7,450 bases of DNA, taken from contig JAHEJH010000080.1 in assembly GCA_024638905.1 (NCBI GenBank), positions 70-7,519 on the forward strand, in the 5' to 3' direction. Source of the stretch: Luminiphilus sp. (GTDB lineage Bacteria > Pseudomonadota > Gammaproteobacteria > Pseudomonadales > Halieaceae). Positions 5,409 through 7,450 of this stretch are shown here, piece after piece. Both the position numbers and the translations under genes were made by a program. The notes under the pieces were generated by a model. The model worked only from the letters and a program-made list of their open reading frames with translations. It searched no databases and was not told the origin of the DNA. Numbering within the stretch: the first letter of the stretch is position 1; each line of letters begins with the position of its first letter.

Positions 5409-7001
5409 TTAGTTAGCTGAACGACTGTCTTGCCTAATGGCGTAAATTAGCGCACAGAGCATGAATAACATCACCGCGGAAAACGGTAGCGCGCCGATAA
5501 TCATCACCGAGCGAAGCGCATCCATGCCGCCGGCAAACAGCAAAGTGATAATCACCAGTCCCAGCAATACGCTCCAAAGCACGATATGCCTGGCACGTAT
5601 GCCGTCTGTCGCGCCACCCGAGACAATGGTGTTGATGACCAGCACCGCTGAATCCGCTGAGGTGACCAGGTAAGTAATCAGCAACACCACGCACAGGATT
5701 GAGACCGGAAGCACCCAGCTTGCGCTAAAGAGACTGTCGACGGTTGCAAACAGCTGTGCAGAGAGGTCAGCACCGATAATCTCGCCATTGGCAATGCCGC
5801 GAAGTTCAAGATCAAGCGCGGTACCGCCAATGATGCAGAACCAGGCGAAACACATCAGAGAGGGGAGCAAGATAGCGCCCACCACGTACTCGCGAATCGT
5901 TCGGCCCTGCGACACGCGGGCGAGAAACAGCCCCACAAATGGTGTGAAAGCGATCCACCACGCCCAATAAAAAATATTCCATGCGGCCTGCCAATCACTC
6001 AGTGCCTGGGGTGTTCCCGCCTCGCCACCGTTCCAGATTGTCACCGACATAGTAGGTAGCCATCGGACATACTCTGTCAGGCCTGAGACAAACATGTCGC
6101 CGGCGAATGCCGTCGCTCCAAAAATCACAAATATGAGCAGCAGTAGCCAAGACAGCGCCATATTGAGATTGGAAAGCCATCTGATGCCGCGACCGATACC
6201 CGAAAGGGCAGAGAGCATGGCGGCGAGCGTCAGGAAGATGACAGCGAGTGATAATGCTGTGAGGCTCGGCGTGCCGTTGCTAACAAGCCACGACCAATTC
6301 GTTATCTGATGCAGTCCGAATGTGAGCTGATTGACCCCGTAGCCGATTGTGACGCCGATACCGATGATGGTGGCAAGAATCGCTGCCGCATCAACTACCG
6401 CACCAACGCGCCTGCCCGTCTCCGGTCCAAGTACAGCGGTAAAGGGTGAGCGAATAGTGAGTGGCATATCCCGTCTATAAGCAAAATAAGCAAGCGACAT
6501 ACCCGCTATCGCGTAGCAGCCCCAGGGCGTCAGGCCGTAGTGCAGTAATGTCCATTTGTAGGCAGCACCCAAGTTGTCTCGGTCCAGAGCCGTGGTAGTG
6601 CCCATGATCACATCGGGGTTGTTGGCAAAATGCGCCAGCGGCTCGGCGGTGGAATAGGTCAGCATCCCGACCCCGATTCCCGCGCCAAACATCATTGAAA
6701 ACCAGGCAAACCGGCTGAACTCAGGTGCAGAGCCATTTGCTCCGAGGCGAATCCGACCCGTAGCCGGTATGAGGGCCAGCAGAAGGCTCATGAACATGAA
6801 GGTGGCGGAGGCGTAGACGTACCAGCCTCGGAAATAGCTGATAGTGCCGGACTGAATGGCCATCAACATGTCACCGGCGTTGTTGGCGAGCGACGCCCAT
6901 AATACGAGGCTGACGACAATGACTTTCACGGCGATCGCCACCCAGCGGTTCTGGCCGGCATAGAACCCGGTGCTTTCGACCCGGGTGATGGACTCTGGCA
7001 T
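5409..7001 (-). CDS. BCCT-family (betaine/choline/carnitine/DMSP) transporter
   Basis: Inner-membrane secondary transporter, 530 residues, about 12 membrane segments (for example near 21-39, 60-79, 98-117, 150-173, 200-224, 247-267, 281-301, 341-361, 373-396, 428-447, 472-491, 499-521). Family marks: glycine-rich segment FGAGIGVGMLTYSTAEPL (105-122), HYGLTPWGCY (154-163), and signature YWAWWIAFTPFVGLFLARVS (345-364) followed by QGRTIREY. TSADSA (447-452) keeps the Thr-Ser pair that binds sodium in BetP, so Na+ coupling is likely (inference). The BetP aromatic substrate box is Tyr155, Trp160, Tyr163, Trp348, Trp349, Phe352 here, two positions differing from BetP, so the substrate cannot be read off. 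N-terminal and C-terminal (about 9 residue) tails are short, arguing against BetP-type osmosensing and for nutrient uptake. The start is well supported: AGGAG (complement of 7011-7007) 5 nt upstream. Its ATG overlaps the upstream gene's TAA. Confidence 0.95.
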   Translation of the reverse strand: MPESITRVESTGFYAGQNRWVAIAVKVIVVSLVLWASLANNAGDMLMAIQSGTISYFRGWYVYASATFMFMSLLLALIPATGRIRLGANGSAPEFSRFAWFSMMFGAGIGVGMLTYSTAEPLAHFANNPDVIMGTTTALDRDNLGAAYKWTLLHYGLTPWGCYAIAGMSLAYFAYRRDMPLTIRSPFTAVLGPETGRRVGAVVDAAAILATIIGIGVTIGYGVNQLTFGLHQITNWSWLVSNGTPSLTALSLAVIFLTLAAMLSALSGIGRGIRWLSNLNMALSWLLLLIFVIFGATAFAGDMFVSGLTEYVRWLPTMSVTIWNGGEAGTPQALSDWQAAWNIFYWAWWIAFTPFVGLFLARVSQGRTIREYVVGAILLPSLMCFAWFCIIGGTALDLELRGIANGEIIGADLSAQLFATVDSLFSASWVLPVSILCVVLLITYLVTSADSAVLVINTIVSGGATDGIRARHIVLWSVLLGLVIITLLFAGGMDALRSVMIIGALPFSAVMLFMLCALIYAIRQDSRSAN

Positions 7002-7450
7002 TAATTCTCCTGGAGAGCGGACTGACTGATCAGTCTGGTGGGCGGGCCCACCGAGACTCTGCGGCTGATCGCGCGCAAGCTTTCTCGTAACGCGGTTGCG
7101 GTCGAGAGCTCGGTTGCATTGGCCCAGTCAGCCAACGACGCTGCGAGCGCCGCATCCTGCCCCTTGTTTTTTAATATTGTGGTTGCGGCATGGAGTGTCT
7201 CATAAAGTGCCTTTAGCGTCTGATGTCGCTCAGGATGGGCACGTAGCCACTGATCCAGATACGCAAGGCTCACTGTGGGCTCCGAGGGCCAGGTGACGGG
7301 AAACTGTTGCTGCGGATTGAACAGCCCGCCTTGATTGGCCATTTCAGCCGCGGCAATTTCATTGGCGCTGAGGTGCTCGCTGGGCGTGAGTGCGAAGACG
7401 TCGATACCGCGAATGATCTCGGTGCCATATATCCGCCCCTGATACCAGTA
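7001..7450 (-). CDS. C-terminal part of an uncharacterised protein, probably LVIVD-type beta-propeller (5' end outside window)
   Basis: The frame is open from the right edge (149 visible residues) to TAA at 7003-7001; an internal ATG at 7342 is not the start because the conserved-looking sequence continues upstream. The first 30 or so residues, including GRIYGTEIIRGIDVFALTPS, then EHLSANEIAAAE and FNPQQQFPVTWP, resemble from memory the end of secreted LVIVD-repeat propeller proteins, where a last blade with an RGLDV-like strand is followed by LTPSExLSxNEI. The remaining 90 residues look helical (LAYLDQWLRAHPE onward) without cysteines or membrane segments. No enzymatic function is assignable. 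Stop and BCCT start share one base (TAATG), so the two are translationally coupled and likely act on the same process. The propeller assignment is from recalled sequence similarity and is tentative; the existence of the gene is firmer. Confidence 0.75.
   Translation of the reverse strand, partial: YWYQGRIYGTEIIRGIDVFALTPSEHLSANEIAAAEMANQGGLFNPQQQFPVTWPSEPTVSLAYLDQWLRAHPERHQTLKALYETLHAATTILKNKGQDAALAASLADWANATELSTATALRESLRAISRRVSVGPPTRLISQSALQEN
7024..7058 (-). other. Strong inverted repeats at the end of the upstream gene, before the BCCT start
   Basis: GGTGGGC (7037-7043) and GCCCACC (7046-7052) form a G/C stem, extended by AGTCT (7032-7036) and AGACT (7054-7058) across a single bulged base. 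Overlapping its left arm is a perfect 12-bp palindrome, GACTGATCAGTC (7024-7035), so the two folds compete. In the mRNA they lie roughly 20-60 nt upstream of the BCCT start. No U-tract follows, so this is not an intrinsic terminator. Confidence 0.5.

Noticed and set aside
1..7450. CRISPR arrays, tRNA/rRNA genes, insertion sequences, prophage or defence genes
   Set aside because: Nothing in the window shows spaced repeats, transposase or phage-like coding, or structured RNA genes; coding space is filled by conserved metabolic and transport genes.

Overview
The window reads as ordinary chromosomal DNA of a gammaproteobacterium, probably a marine heterotroph. The evidence is a 6-phosphogluconolactonase / GAPDH / HexR / PEP carboxylase neighbourhood typical of gammaproteobacterial sugar metabolism, moderate-to-high GC, and a BCCT-family carrier of the kind used for betaine, choline, carnitine or DMSP. 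A Halieaceae/Cellvibrionales-like origin is a guess from gene flavour; no rRNA or other marker gene is present to settle it. There is no sign of phage, transposon, CRISPR or tRNA.

Layout. Bases 1-446 (+) hold the C-terminal two thirds of pgl, which enters from the left. A short convergent gap (447-549) carries a strong intrinsic terminator serving gap. Bases 550-1584 (-) encode a type I glyceraldehyde-3-phosphate dehydrogenase. The 267-bp divergent region 1585-1851 has an AT-rich core (about 1672-1747) with two HexR-like operator candidates, plus a possible 10-codon leader ORF abutting hexR. Bases 1852-2712 (+) encode HexR, an RpiR-family regulator, followed after 33 nt by ppc (2746-5361, +), encoding full-length PEP carboxylase. 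A 47-nt convergent gap with no clear terminator separates ppc from a leftward pair: a BCCT transporter (7001-5409, -) preceded by the C-terminal end of a gene running off the right edge (7450-7001, -). That fragment looks like the end of an LVIVD-type beta-propeller protein. Its TAA stop overlaps the BCCT ATG as TAATG.

How the genes fit together. pgl supplies 6-phosphogluconate to the Entner-Doudoroff and pentose phosphate routes. HexR is the known sensor of the Entner-Doudoroff intermediate KDPG. gap carries triose phosphate through lower glycolysis or back up in gluconeogenesis, and ppc makes oxaloacetate from PEP. The arrangement gap <- -> hexR-ppc, with candidate operators in the shared region, suggests one KDPG-responsive switch over both the GAPDH step and anaplerosis. 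The right-hand pair is a separate transcription unit for uptake of a quaternary-amine-type or DMSP-like solute, with an uncharacterised partner.

I did not find a wholly new system. The items most worth checking are the HexR control of ppc, the hexR leader mini-ORF, the substituted aromatic box of the BCCT carrier, and the RNA structure at the coupled TAATG junction.
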